Shown here piece by piece: positions 28,301-36,323 of a DNA stretch of 64,000 bases. Position 1 is the first letter of the stretch, and the number at the start of each line of letters is the position of its first letter. Below the pieces are notes generated by a model. The model did not search any database and was not told the origin of the DNA. It worked only from the letters and a program-made list of their open reading frames with translations. The stretch spans positions 84,249 through 148,248 of the forward strand of contig NZ_JJMW01000063.1 in assembly GCF_000714435.1 (NCBI RefSeq), given 5' to 3'. The stretch is from Exiguobacterium alkaliphilum 12/1. GTDB lineage: Bacteria > Bacillota > Bacilli > Exiguobacteriales > Exiguobacteriaceae. Made by a program: the position numbers and the translations under genes.

Positions 28301-28346
28301 AAGCAGTATGCCGTTTTGAATCGCGAGCAATGAAGGGGGAAATCAT

Positions 28347-28997
28347 ATGGACCGCACAATCACTGTCAAAGGTACGGGAAAAGTATCGGCCAAGCCCGAT
28401 TTGATTGTCGTGAAAATGGAGTTGACGTCAAAAGCTGTCCGTTATGAGGAGACGATGAACGGGGCGGCGCTCGCCGTCACACGGCTCCATAAAGCGATTG
28501 AGCAGGCCGGTTTCGCAAAGACGGATTTAAAGACGACCGACTTCTCGATTGACACGGACTACGAGAGCTACCGGGACAAGCAAGGCAACTATAAATCGCG
28601 GTTCCGGGGTTATGTCTGTCAGCAGAAGACGAAACTCGAGTTTCCGCTCGATACGAAACAGTTGTCCGCGGTCATCGAACACGTCAGCAACTCGCTAGCC
28701 GAACCAAAGCTGTCCATCTCGTTCACAATCAAGGATGCGGATACGATTCAAGATGAACTGCTCGCGAGTGCGGCGACGAACGCGCGGCATCGGGCCGAAC
28801 TGTTGGCAAAGGGAGCCGGGGCGTCGCTCGGCGAATTGCTTCAAATCGATTACACGTGGGGCGAGCTCCATCTTTATTCACCGACGCGTCTCACGCTCCA
28901 TGACGAGGTGCTCTTCTCAGAGGCGGCGATGCCGGAACTCGAGCCGGACGAGATCGACTTGAACGACTCAGCGACGTTCGTCTGGGCGATTCGATGA
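28347..28997 (+). CDS. SIMPL (DUF541) domain protein
   Basis: 216 residues of the SIMPL family: RTITVKGTGKVSAKPDLIVV at the N-terminus, FRGYVCQQKTKLEFPLD in the middle, and ATNARHRAELLAKGAG near residue 150. No signal peptide is present, so it should be cytoplasmic, unlike many Gram-negative members. Function is poorly known. GAAGGGGG precedes the ATG. Its stop overlaps the next start (ATGA), giving a coupled trio with the exported protein and the SWIM protein. Confidence 0.82.
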   Translation: MDRTITVKGTGKVSAKPDLIVVKMELTSKAVRYEETMNGAALAVTRLHKAIEQAGFAKTDLKTTDFSIDTDYESYRDKQGNYKSRFRGYVCQQKTKLEFPLDTKQLSAVIEHVSNSLAEPKLSISFTIKDADTIQDELLASAATNARHRAELLAKGAGASLGELLQIDYTWGELHLYSPTRLTLHDEVLFSEAAMPELEPDEIDLNDSATFVWAIR

Positions 28998-29416
28998 GGC
29001 GCGTCATCGGATTGGTGCTATTGTTGCTGTCCATCTCCTTGTCGACCCAAGCGTTGTCGTGGGCGTATGCGTTCGTCGTCTTGGACGGACGGGTGTACGA
29101 AGTGATGGACGTCGCCGTGTTGGAGTCGGACTTAGGTGAAGTCGTCGGTGAGGTGAAGACGTTGGCGGACGATATGGACGGCAGCTATTACGGGGACGCC
29201 TCGAACACGTATCCGCTTGGAACGAAATATCGTGCTGTGGACGGGGAGTCGATTGAGGATGTGATTGCGGTCGAGGACGAGTCGGGGTGGAAACGGGCCG
29301 AGTATAGGCATGACGCCCCGTTCAGCATGCGTGATCATTTGGATAAGGTGGCGTATGCCGCCCTAGGAATTGGGGTCGCATTGTTCATTTTCACTAGAGT
29401 GAGGAAACGACAATGA
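28994..29416 (+). CDS. Small exported or membrane-anchored protein of unknown function
   Basis: 140 residues. An N-terminal hydrophobic segment (about 5-27, MRRVIGLVLLLLSISLSTQA then LSWAYAF) acts as a signal or anchor, an acidic outer part of about 85 residues follows, and a second transmembrane helix at about 117-134 (VAYAALGIGVALFIFTRV) ends in RKRQ. No known domain recognised. It overlaps both neighbours by ATGA, so it is made together with them. Confidence 0.7.
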   Translation: MRRVIGLVLLLLSISLSTQALSWAYAFVVLDGRVYEVMDVAVLESDLGEVVGEVKTLADDMDGSYYGDASNTYPLGTKYRAVDGESIEDVIAVEDESGWKRAEYRHDAPFSMRDHLDKVAYAALGIGVALFIFTRVRKRQ

Positions 29417-30312
29417 ATTTATATGATTTTGTAGACCATATACCAAATCGCATATTGGATCGTGGCTATGAATATTGGCTCGATGGTCGGGTCGTCATGG
29501 AGTCAGAACGAGAATCGACATATTATCTTACAGCGGAAGGGGCGGAAACATACGAACTCCTTATCACGTTATCAGGTATTGATATTGTCGATTCGTCTTG
29601 CGATTGTCCATATACGAAAGGGCACTGTAAACACGAGGTCGCCGCATACTTTTTATTGCGGGAAAAGGTGGCAGCGCCTTCAAACCGTAATGTGAGACAA
29701 CAACTCCAAAAGTTAACGAAACAACAACTTGTCAATCTCATCGTGGGACTGGCGAATGATCCAGAACTGTATCCGCGAATCGCGCGTTCGTTTGATACAA
29801 GTCATAAGTCGTTCACTCAAGTTATCAAAGAAATGCGACGTCGATTCAGTGAAAAATTTCCCATGTTCGAACTTGATTATACTTCGTTGTCGAGCTTCCG
29901 GTCGTTCGTTGATGCACGAGTTAGTGATGTACTCATTGTTCAAGATCATGAGATGAGGTTAAAACAAGGCATCGCGTTGATGCTCGGAATGTCAGACTAT
30001 GACTTTGAAGAGTTGAGCGAGATGAGTCTGGAGACGGCAAATGAACTCGATCCGGCTATCTGTTCTGCTATCAACATGCTATCGAATGATGTAGTGTATC
30101 TCGAACTATTAGATGTTTTGAAGTCGGTAGATACATGGAACTGGACAGATTTACATCTAGAAATTCTGAAATCACTCACGTTTGAGATGAAGGACGGATT
30201 GGATGTGTTGCGCATATATATCGAGACGTACCGTGAGACCGAAGCGGATGATTATGAACTTGAGGAGTTAGAGGTGCTTTTAAGGATTATTGAGGAAAGA
30301 AGAGATTCATGA
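29413..30312 (+). CDS. SWIM zinc-finger protein
   Basis: 299 residues. The SWIM motif CxCx6CxH is at Cys63, Cys65, Cys72 and His74 (CDCPYTKGHCKH), preceded by the usual RGYEYWLDGRV region. The remaining 220 residues are helical without a known domain. SWIM modules bind nucleic acid or protein; in bacteria they often accompany SNF2 helicases, which are not present here. The gene overlaps the exported protein by ATGA. Confidence 0.8.
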   Translation: MNLYDFVDHIPNRILDRGYEYWLDGRVVMESERESTYYLTAEGAETYELLITLSGIDIVDSSCDCPYTKGHCKHEVAAYFLLREKVAAPSNRNVRQQLQKLTKQQLVNLIVGLANDPELYPRIARSFDTSHKSFTQVIKEMRRRFSEKFPMFELDYTSLSSFRSFVDARVSDVLIVQDHEMRLKQGIALMLGMSDYDFEELSEMSLETANELDPAICSAINMLSNDVVYLELLDVLKSVDTWNWTDLHLEILKSLTFEMKDGLDVLRIYIETYRETEADDYELEELEVLLRIIEERRDS

Positions 30313-30384
30313 TGAACGCTTCACCATTAAGGGAATAGTTCTGTGTAGATAACAGAGGCCGTTCGTTAATGGGAGGGAAATCGC

Positions 30385-30855
30385 ATGAAAATCCTCATCA
30401 TCTATGATTCGATGTACGGTCACACGGAAAAAGTCGCCCATGCCATCAAAGACGGATTCGGGGAACTGCATCAAGTCAGGGCCGAACAAGTCGGTCACAT
30501 CGGGTACGGGGACTTGGCGAAATTGGACTTACTCGTCGTCGGTTCGCCGACGCACGGCGGAAGGGAGACCGAGGACGTCAAGACGTTCTTAGACGGCATG
30601 TCTGACCATGCGTTACGCGGGATGCGAGCCGCTGCGTTCGATACGAGCATGGCCGAGGAAGACCAGGGCTTTTTCGTCGGGAAGATTGTGAAGTGGTTCG
30701 GGCACGCCTCGACACGAATCGAACGGTCTCTGCTTGAAAAAGGCGCGGAACCGGTGTTGAAAGAATCGTTCCTCGTCCTCGGGAAAGAAGGTCCGCTCAA
30801 AGAAGGAGAACTTGAACGGGCTCGTAACTGGGCCAATCATTTGTTTGAGAATTGA
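30385..30855 (+). CDS. Flavodoxin-like protein
   Basis: 156 residues of the flavodoxin fold: the FMN phosphate-binding loop is in IIYDSMYGHTEKVA (residues 4-17), VVGSPTHGG near residue 52 is a flavin-contact loop, and TSMAEEDQGFF is near residue 90. It probably binds FMN and carries electrons or acts as a quinone or iron-related reductase; the partner is unknown. GGGAGGG precedes the ATG. Confidence 0.85.
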   Translation: MKILIIYDSMYGHTEKVAHAIKDGFGELHQVRAEQVGHIGYGDLAKLDLLVVGSPTHGGRETEDVKTFLDGMSDHALRGMRAAAFDTSMAEEDQGFFVGKIVKWFGHASTRIERSLLEKGAEPVLKESFLVLGKEGPLKEGELERARNWANHLFEN

Positions 30856-30857
30856 GT

Positions 30858-30886
30858 GAACGCATTCCAAACGGAGTGCGTTTTTT
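30858..30886 (+). terminator. Terminator of the flavodoxin-like gene
   Basis: AACGCATTCC pairs with GGAGTGCGTT around AAAC with a G-U pair, followed by a T run. Confidence 0.85.
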
Positions 30887-30961
30887 CTGTGGAGGGAGAG
30901 TCGATTCCTTTTGAAAACGGGTAAATAGAAGTATGGCTTTAATCAAAAAGTGAGTAAAAAT

Positions 30962-30993
30962 GAAAAACGAAGCAAAGTTTTTTTGCCTCGTTT
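30962..30993 (-). terminator. Terminator of the HsdR-N-like gene
   Basis: AACGAAGCAAA and TTTGCCTCGTT pair with one mismatch; on the minus strand the stem is followed by a run of T. Confidence 0.75.
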
Positions 30994-31000
30994 CATCGTA

Positions 31001-32107
31001 TTATTCAATTGGATTGACGATGCTATGAACAATTTCTTTTAATCGCTCGGTGAATTGTTCGATTTCATAAACGTGATTAATTTTGTAACGGACATTTGGT
31101 TCGTCGCGGAAAGTGATGTATTTATTCGTTAGTGAATTCAAATGTAAGCGGCAGACCCATTTCCGATTGCTGTCGTCGATTAAAATATTGAAATAACTCG
31201 CGTTATCTCGATAGAAAATACGATCTTTGTCCACGACCGAACCTAATAGTACTTTGACAGTGGCGTACCCTTCTATCTCCTCTTGTGTCGTTTCAATGAC
31301 TGGTTGGGATGGTAAATCAATTTCATTAACGTCAACTTCTGGATTTGACACTTCTACGTGTTCGTTTGACGTTGTACCAGAGATGTTTTCGGGTTCTCCC
31401 GAAATGACGTGTTTAATCCGCTCATTCATATTTTCGTTAATGAATTGATTGAACGCTTTGGCAACGATGGGTCTAAACTTATCAACAACTGTCTGCGTCT
31501 TCATCCCTTGATAGCATTCCTGAATAAGGAGACGGATTAATTCGTCGCTAGGGGATTGAGATAACGTCTTAAGTTGGTCTTTGATGGCACTTAAGTATTT
31601 TAATTCTTCTGCTGTTGAAAGAATTGTGTTCACATTAAATTCTTGTTTTTTGAATTTATAAAGTTCCTTAATTTCATTGTCTTTGATGTTTGATAGTGTG
31701 ATTTCGAAGAAGGGGACGGTATCCATCACGTTTGGAGTTTCGAGGTCTGTATAAAACCGATACATGTCTCCATTGGTCAAAATTGCAAATTTCGCTTGGG
31801 TCGTACCGTAGTATCGAAATAACTGCGAATCGTGTTTTGTTAAAGGTTCACGAATTGACTTTGCTTCGATGAGGATTGTCGGTTTTCCTTCCTCCATGAT
31901 TGCATAATCTACTTTTTCACCTTTTTTGATGCCGACATCGGCTATGTATTCAGGCGTGAACTCAGCCGGATTGAAGACATCGTATCCTAACGTTTGAAAA
32001 AACGGCATAATTAAAGCAGTCTTCGTGGCTTCTTCAGTCGAGATGGAATGTCTGAGCTGTTGAATTCGTTGAGAGACAGTACGGATGTCAGAAGAAAACT
32101 TTTCCAT
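31001..32107 (-). CDS. Orphan type I restriction HsdR N-terminal-domain protein (predicted PD-(D/E)xK nuclease fold)
   Basis: 368 residues. The N-terminal 130 residues match the HsdR_N nuclease domain: TALIMPFFQTLGYDVFNP, then Asp68 in VDYAI and Glu81-x-Lys83 in ILIEAKS, the PD-(D/E)xK triad, and LTNGDMYRFYTDL. The helicase motor and the HsdM and HsdS partners are absent. The C-terminal 110 residues, after a Glu-rich linker, form a separate unknown domain. Such solitary proteins are common and their job is unknown. The ATG at 32107 has GGAGG 9 bases upstream. The gene is AT-rich. Confidence 0.78.
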   Translation of the reverse strand: MEKFSSDIRTVSQRIQQLRHSISTEEATKTALIMPFFQTLGYDVFNPAEFTPEYIADVGIKKGEKVDYAIMEEGKPTILIEAKSIREPLTKHDSQLFRYYGTTQAKFAILTNGDMYRFYTDLETPNVMDTVPFFEITLSNIKDNEIKELYKFKKQEFNVNTILSTAEELKYLSAIKDQLKTLSQSPSDELIRLLIQECYQGMKTQTVVDKFRPIVAKAFNQFINENMNERIKHVISGEPENISGTTSNEHVEVSNPEVDVNEIDLPSQPVIETTQEEIEGYATVKVLLGSVVDKDRIFYRDNASYFNILIDDSNRKWVCRLHLNSLTNKYITFRDEPNVRYKINHVYEIEQFTERLKEIVHSIVNPIE

Positions 32108-32261
32108 TATAATAACCTCCATTATTTTCATTATTAATCTAATAATAACCTTATTTAAGTCGATAGTAAATTTTTGGCATGATTACTATTGTTGTTGTCA
32201 TCTTGTATGCTAGCTGAATGGCTTAACATAGTTTGAAACATGGCTAAGGGAGAGGGTCAAA

Positions 32262-32663
32262 ATGAAAAAATGGGAACGTGATGTCCTCGTCGGTTGGATT
32301 GTCGTCTTGCTCATTTTAGTCGCTCACTATGTAATCACCATCTCACTCGGCAATAGCTACTTCGCCGAAGCGACGTTGAACCGGATGCTTTGGTTCTCGA
32401 GCTTCCCCGCCTTCTTGATCGCATTCGGTGCGGCGTTCTTCTTGAAGACCGGAACGCTCACGCTCGCCGTTCGCCGAGGCGTCATTTGGACGGCCGAACT
32501 GCTCGTCGCCTTCGCCGTCGTCGCCTGGCTCTTCCGCTCGTTCAATGCGTTGTTTGAGAGCCCGGGTGCGTATTGGTTGTTCGGTGCCGTCTTGCTCGCC
32601 CCGCTCGTCTACTTGTTCGAGTTCCGACGGCAACACCATAATCGAAAGGCTCGGACACATTAA
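32262..32663 (+). CDS. Small four-helix membrane protein of unknown function
   Basis: 133 residues with four hydrophobic helices at about 9-28, 42-62, 74-93 and 103-122, and a basic His/Arg tail (RRQHHNRKARTH). No motif recognised. AGGGAGAGG precedes the ATG. It stands alone before the DUF2817 gene, with a weak terminator between. Confidence 0.7.
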   Translation: MKKWERDVLVGWIVVLLILVAHYVITISLGNSYFAEATLNRMLWFSSFPAFLIAFGAAFFLKTGTLTLAVRRGVIWTAELLVAFAVVAWLFRSFNALFESPGAYWLFGAVLLAPLVYLFEFRRQHHNRKARTH

Positions 32664-32688
32664 GCGCCCCCGAAAGGAGGCGTTTTTA
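32663..32688 (+). terminator. Terminator of the small membrane protein gene
   Basis: CGCCCCC and GGAGGCG pair around GAAA with one mismatch, followed by five T. Confidence 0.6.
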
Positions 32689-32740
32689 GCATGCGACGGA
32701 ATGGGAATTGGATAACAGAAGACACGAGGAGGGATGCAAC

Positions 32741-33853
32741 ATGAGTCATTATTTTTCAAGTTCCTATGAAGAGTCGCGCGAGAAGTTTCTCGGCTTGCTC
32801 GACACGGTGAAACACTATTATCCGAGCGCGCGGTCGATGTCGCACACGATTGAAGAAGGCACGATCGACGTCATCATCGGGGAACCGCCGGGCTCGCGCG
32901 AGCTGGTGCTCCTCATGACGATTGGGGAGCACGGCATCGAAGGGTATGCGGGAGCGGCCGTGACGCATCAGTTCGTCGAGACACAGCTTCAACACGTCCG
33001 GCACGAGTCGACCGGGATCTGTCTCATCCACGCCGTCAATCCGTGGGGGATGAAGCATTTTCGCCGCGTCAACGAGCATAACGTCGATTTGAACCGGAAC
33101 TACGTCATTGACCGGGAGTCACTCCCGCGAAACGTCAACAAAGAGTATGAAGTGATGCGCCACCTGTTCGTCCCGGACGGTGTGATTGACGACTATCACG
33201 AGGCACGGGAACACATCTACTCGTTCCTCGGCTCCGGTATCAAGCTCGACGGGTTCGAGGCGATGAAGGAAGCGAAAGGCATGGGTCAGTATCAGTTCCC
33301 GAAAGGTGTCTATTACGGCGGCGAGGCCGATGAACCGTCGGCCATCTTTATAAAAGAAGTGCAACACGACCTGCTCGAGCGCTACGACCGCGTCGTCCAT
33401 ATGGACTGGCACACCGCACTCGGCCCGACGAACGAAGTGACGATGGTCGTCAGTGAACGGGACGGCCGTGACGTCGACACGTTGAAACAGACATACGGGC
33501 TAGCGAACGTTCAAACGTATGACCCGCAGGACGTGCTCGGGGATTCGACGAACCACTTCTATTACGTCCGCGATACCCATTATCCGGACAAACGGCTCGT
33601 CTCGGCGTTGTTCGAGTTCGGTACGTTCGGGACGTCGACGAAAGCGACGATTCGCGAATTTTTGACGATCATTCTGGAGAATCGCCTCTATTTCGAAGGG
33701 ACAAAAGACCCGACGGCGCGTAACGAGATTCGTAAAGAATTTATGGCCATGTTTTATCCGGAAGATGCGGCGTGGCGCGAGGCCGTGCTCGCGGAAGGGG
33801 CGAAAGCGGTCGAGCACGTCTTGCGGGCCGAAGAGCTGTGGCGCGCGCGTTGA
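32741..33853 (+). CDS. M14-like zinc hydrolase (DUF2817)
   Basis: 370 residues of the DUF2817 family, related to M14 carboxypeptidases. A likely zinc site is seen in TIGEHGIEGYAG near residue 70; NVDLNRNYV near 122 gives the substrate-binding Asn-Arg pair, and HMDWHTALGP near 222 supplies the third ligand. The substrate is unknown. The ATG at 32741 has GAGGAGGGA upstream; the longer in-frame start at 32708 does not. No signal peptide is present. Confidence 0.82.
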   Translation: MSHYFSSSYEESREKFLGLLDTVKHYYPSARSMSHTIEEGTIDVIIGEPPGSRELVLLMTIGEHGIEGYAGAAVTHQFVETQLQHVRHESTGICLIHAVNPWGMKHFRRVNEHNVDLNRNYVIDRESLPRNVNKEYEVMRHLFVPDGVIDDYHEAREHIYSFLGSGIKLDGFEAMKEAKGMGQYQFPKGVYYGGEADEPSAIFIKEVQHDLLERYDRVVHMDWHTALGPTNEVTMVVSERDGRDVDTLKQTYGLANVQTYDPQDVLGDSTNHFYYVRDTHYPDKRLVSALFEFGTFGTSTKATIREFLTIILENRLYFEGTKDPTARNEIRKEFMAMFYPEDAAWREAVLAEGAKAVEHVLRAEELWRAR

Positions 33854-33931
33854 CAGGTTTTCACTTCAACAAAACGGGAAAAGTCGCTTGTGGGCAACAA
33901 CGGCTCAACACGAATCATCGGAGGTCATACA

Positions 33932-34732
33932 ATGGGGAACTATATTACGGCACATGACGGGACAAATATTTACGTCGACGACATCGGCACCGGGGAAGCG
34001 GTCGTCTTCTTGCACGGCTGGCCGGCGAACAACAACATGTTCGAGTATCAGAAGAACGCGCTACTCGAGGCGGGTTACCGCTACGTCGGGATTGACTATC
34101 GCGGCTACGGCAAATCGGATGCCCCGGCAACGGGCTACGATTACGCGACGATGGCATCTGACGTGCACATGGTCGTCAACGGGCTCGGGGTCAAGGACTT
34201 CACGCTCGTCGGCTTCTCGATGGGTGGCGCGATCGCCATCCGCTACGCGGTCGACTACCCGGACGACGGCTTGAAGAAATTAGTGCTCGCCGGAGCCGCC
34301 GCGCCGGTGTTCACACAGCGTCCGGACTATCCGTACGGGATGACGAAAGAAGAAGTCGACGCCTTGATTCAAGACACGTTGCAGGATCGTCCGAAGATGC
34401 TCGAAGGGTTCGGAGAGATTTTCTTTGCGAAAGAACACTCGAAACCGATGCAAAACTGGTTCCATCATCTCTCGCTCGTCGCATCAAGCCAAGGGACGAT
34501 CGCTTCGGCGAAGGCGTTGCGCGATGAGGACTTACGCGACGATTTGCAACATGTCGCGGTCGAGACGCTCATTATTCACGGTGTCCATGACAAGATTTGC
34601 CCGTTCGAGTTTGCCGAGGAGATGGAAAAAGGTATCCCGAACGCACGCATCGAACGGTTCGAAGAGAGCGGGCATGGGACGGTGCTCGATGAGATGGAGA
34701 AGTTCAACGAGACGTTGTTGCGATTCATTTGA
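33932..34732 (+). CDS. Alpha/beta-fold hydrolase
   Basis: 266 residues. The oxyanion loop HGWPANN follows strand 3, the nucleophile elbow is GFSMGG (Ser near 96), HDKICPFE carries the likely acid residue, and the catalytic His lies in EESGHGTV. The layout matches chloroperoxidase/arylesterase-like hydrolases. GGAGGT precedes the ATG at 33932. It follows the DUF2817 gene by 78 bases and may be cotranscribed. Substrate unknown. Confidence 0.87.
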   Translation: MGNYITAHDGTNIYVDDIGTGEAVVFLHGWPANNNMFEYQKNALLEAGYRYVGIDYRGYGKSDAPATGYDYATMASDVHMVVNGLGVKDFTLVGFSMGGAIAIRYAVDYPDDGLKKLVLAGAAAPVFTQRPDYPYGMTKEEVDALIQDTLQDRPKMLEGFGEIFFAKEHSKPMQNWFHHLSLVASSQGTIASAKALRDEDLRDDLQHVAVETLIIHGVHDKICPFEFAEEMEKGIPNARIERFEESGHGTVLDEMEKFNETLLRFI

Positions 34733-34738
34733 TGGGAC

Positions 34739-34767
34739 AAGGCGCCTGATTTTGGGCGCTTTTTTTT
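34739..34767 (+). terminator. Terminator of the alpha/beta hydrolase gene
   Basis: GGCGCC and GGGCGC pair around a short loop, followed by eight T. Confidence 0.75.
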
Positions 34768-34982
34768 ACGTAACGAGGCGGATAGCACAGTTTTGTTTCG
34801 GGTATACATAATGTGGGAGACACGTCGTCGGATTTGGTCATCCGGCAAGCGTTTTCAATCAAAATGAACAAATCGATGAAAGGATGGTGAAACAATTGTG
34901 GGGAGCGACCATTTATTGCGGTCGTCCGCACGATTCATGGTACAATGATGGGGTGGATTAACAGATTGAGGAGAGATTTGAG

Positions 34983-35411
34983 ATGAACATCGCTTTCTTT
35001 TTATATCCGAAAGAAGACGTCAAATATTTAGACCCGGAGTCGACGGTACGCCAAGCGCTCGAGAAGATGAAACATCACCGTTTCACCTCGGTGCCGCTCG
35101 TGTCCGAGAACGGCTTTTACGCCGGAACGATGACAGAAGGGGATTTACTCTGGGCACTCGCCGAACAGCTTCGCGGGGAAGAAGACTACGAAAAAGTGCT
35201 CCGGACACGTCTGAAAGATATCAAGCAACGCGTCCGCTATAAACCGGTGGCAATCACGGCGCAAATCGAGGAGCTCGTCGATGCGATCACCGATCAAAAC
35301 TTCGTGCCGGTCGTCGATGATGGCAAGTATTTCATCGGTATTATCCGGCGCCGTGACATCATCGAGTATTACTCGACGAAGTTGCAACAGCTCGAGAATA
35401 AAGTGAATTGA
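34983..35411 (+). CDS. CBS-domain pair protein
   Basis: 142 residues comprising only two CBS domains (about 10-65 and 78-135). FTSVPLVSENGFYAGTMTEG and FVPVVDDGKYFIGIIRRRDI are the two repeat cores. Such proteins bind adenosine nucleotides, including c-di-AMP in some Bacillota, and regulate partners. No partner domain or neighbour indicates which. GAGGAGAG precedes the ATG, with a TACAAT-like -10 about 35 bases upstream. Confidence 0.85.
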   Translation: MNIAFFLYPKEDVKYLDPESTVRQALEKMKHHRFTSVPLVSENGFYAGTMTEGDLLWALAEQLRGEEDYEKVLRTRLKDIKQRVRYKPVAITAQIEELVDAITDQNFVPVVDDGKYFIGIIRRRDIIEYYSTKLQQLENKVN

Positions 35412-35420
35412 GAGAACGGA

Positions 35421-35454
35421 CCAACCTGCTTGAAAAAGCGGGTTGGTTTTTAGT
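35421..35454 (+). terminator. Terminator of the CBS gene
   Basis: ACCAACCTGCTT pairs with AAGCGGGTTGGT with a G-U pair, followed by a T run. Confidence 0.85.
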
Positions 35455-35506
35455 ATGCGTGATACCGAGCAACTGTGTAAGCCTGTAGAATAAGGAAAAG
35501 CTTGAT

Positions 35507-35929
35507 TCAACAAAGAAATACATTTGCCGCCCAATCCTGCCACTTGTCTTTCAAGGCAGAGATAAGTTCCTGGCCCCCAAAGGTAATCGAACCTTCGTGT
35601 GAAGCGTAAATCACCCAATTCATGTCTTCATTGAACCAAAAGCGTTCACCATAATGACCGTCATAGGATGGGTCTAATGAAGTTGTTTCAATCATCTGGA
35701 TCGTGCGGTCTTCTTGCATTTCAAAAATACGATCGTTGTTTTGACTCAATAAGAAGTTTTGAATATCCAATACTTTACTTTCAATATCCTCGATGTAATC
35801 AGCGTTGAATGCAATAACATCGCTTCGCTTACAATCATAGAGCGGATACCAATAATGTTTTTCAATATCCCATATGGATAATAGCTTTTTTAGAAGATGA
35901 TCAGCATGTTGGCTTGGTTCAAGGTCCAT
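35507..35929 (-). CDS. Hypothetical protein, AT-rich
   Basis: 140 residues from the ATG at 35929, chosen because ACGGAGGGA lies 10 bases upstream. It is acidic, rich in Trp and Tyr, and soluble; no family recognised. The C-terminal WVIYASHEGSITFGGQELI resembles small immunity-type or SMI1-like cytoplasmic proteins in general style, but that is only an impression. It stands alone and differs in base composition from the core genes. Confidence 0.55.
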   Translation of the reverse strand: MDLEPSQHADHLLKKLLSIWDIEKHYWYPLYDCKRSDVIAFNADYIEDIESKVLDIQNFLLSQNNDRIFEMQEDRTIQMIETTSLDPSYDGHYGERFWFNEDMNWVIYASHEGSITFGGQELISALKDKWQDWAANVFLC

Positions 35930-36091
35930 ATAAGTTAAATCCCTCCGTCCAAATGGTAAGTTGGACAACCGAAACGATGAAGCTTGCCTTTCAGAAAGCT
36001 TGAGTCTCGCTCATCCTCATTCACTAACAATATCAAATTTCTAAATCCCACCATAGTCTGAATAGAAGTGTTCTGATCATGGACTGTTGCC

Positions 36092-36313
36092 GTAAATCTG
36101 TCCGACAGCTGAGTCCAAGAAGTTTGAATCTTTTAACAAGACGTCCCGAAGTCAGAGCGCCGTGAAGCCATAGTCGTCCGCTCGTTTGGTGAGCTAGACT
36201 TGACGTTCGAGTGTCGGGGTGCGCATCTTGAAATTTTCTAACGGGATGTGGAGACCGAGCGTGAGCTCGCCCTCCCGATACAGCCGATTGTAGCTGGTGT
36301 GGCTGTTGAACAT
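36092..36313 (-). pseudogene. Remnant of an LLM-class flavin-dependent oxidoreductase gene
   Basis: On the minus strand from ATG 36313 the DNA reads MFNSHTSYNRLYREGELTLG, then RTPTLERQV, a TAG, LTKRADDYGFTAL, a TGA, then LRDVLLKDSNFLDSAVGQIY before similarity is lost. This matches the start of luciferase-like monooxygenases, where the two stops stand in for Glu and Trp. About 70 codons remain; the rest of a roughly 330-codon gene is missing. The remaining bases of 35930-36323 show nothing I can interpret. Confidence 0.75.
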
Positions 36314-36323
36314 TGTATCCTAT

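Noticed and set aside
34844..34857. cre-like GGCAAGCGTTTTCA upstream of the CBS gene
   Set aside because: It matches the CcpA consensus at 12 of 14, but it is more than 120 bases before the start and the gene is not catabolic; chance is likely.
34886..34963. 25-codon frame (MVKQLWGATIYCGRPHDSWY...) before the CBS gene
   Set aside because: It overlaps the presumed promoter of the CBS gene and has no proper ribosome binding site.
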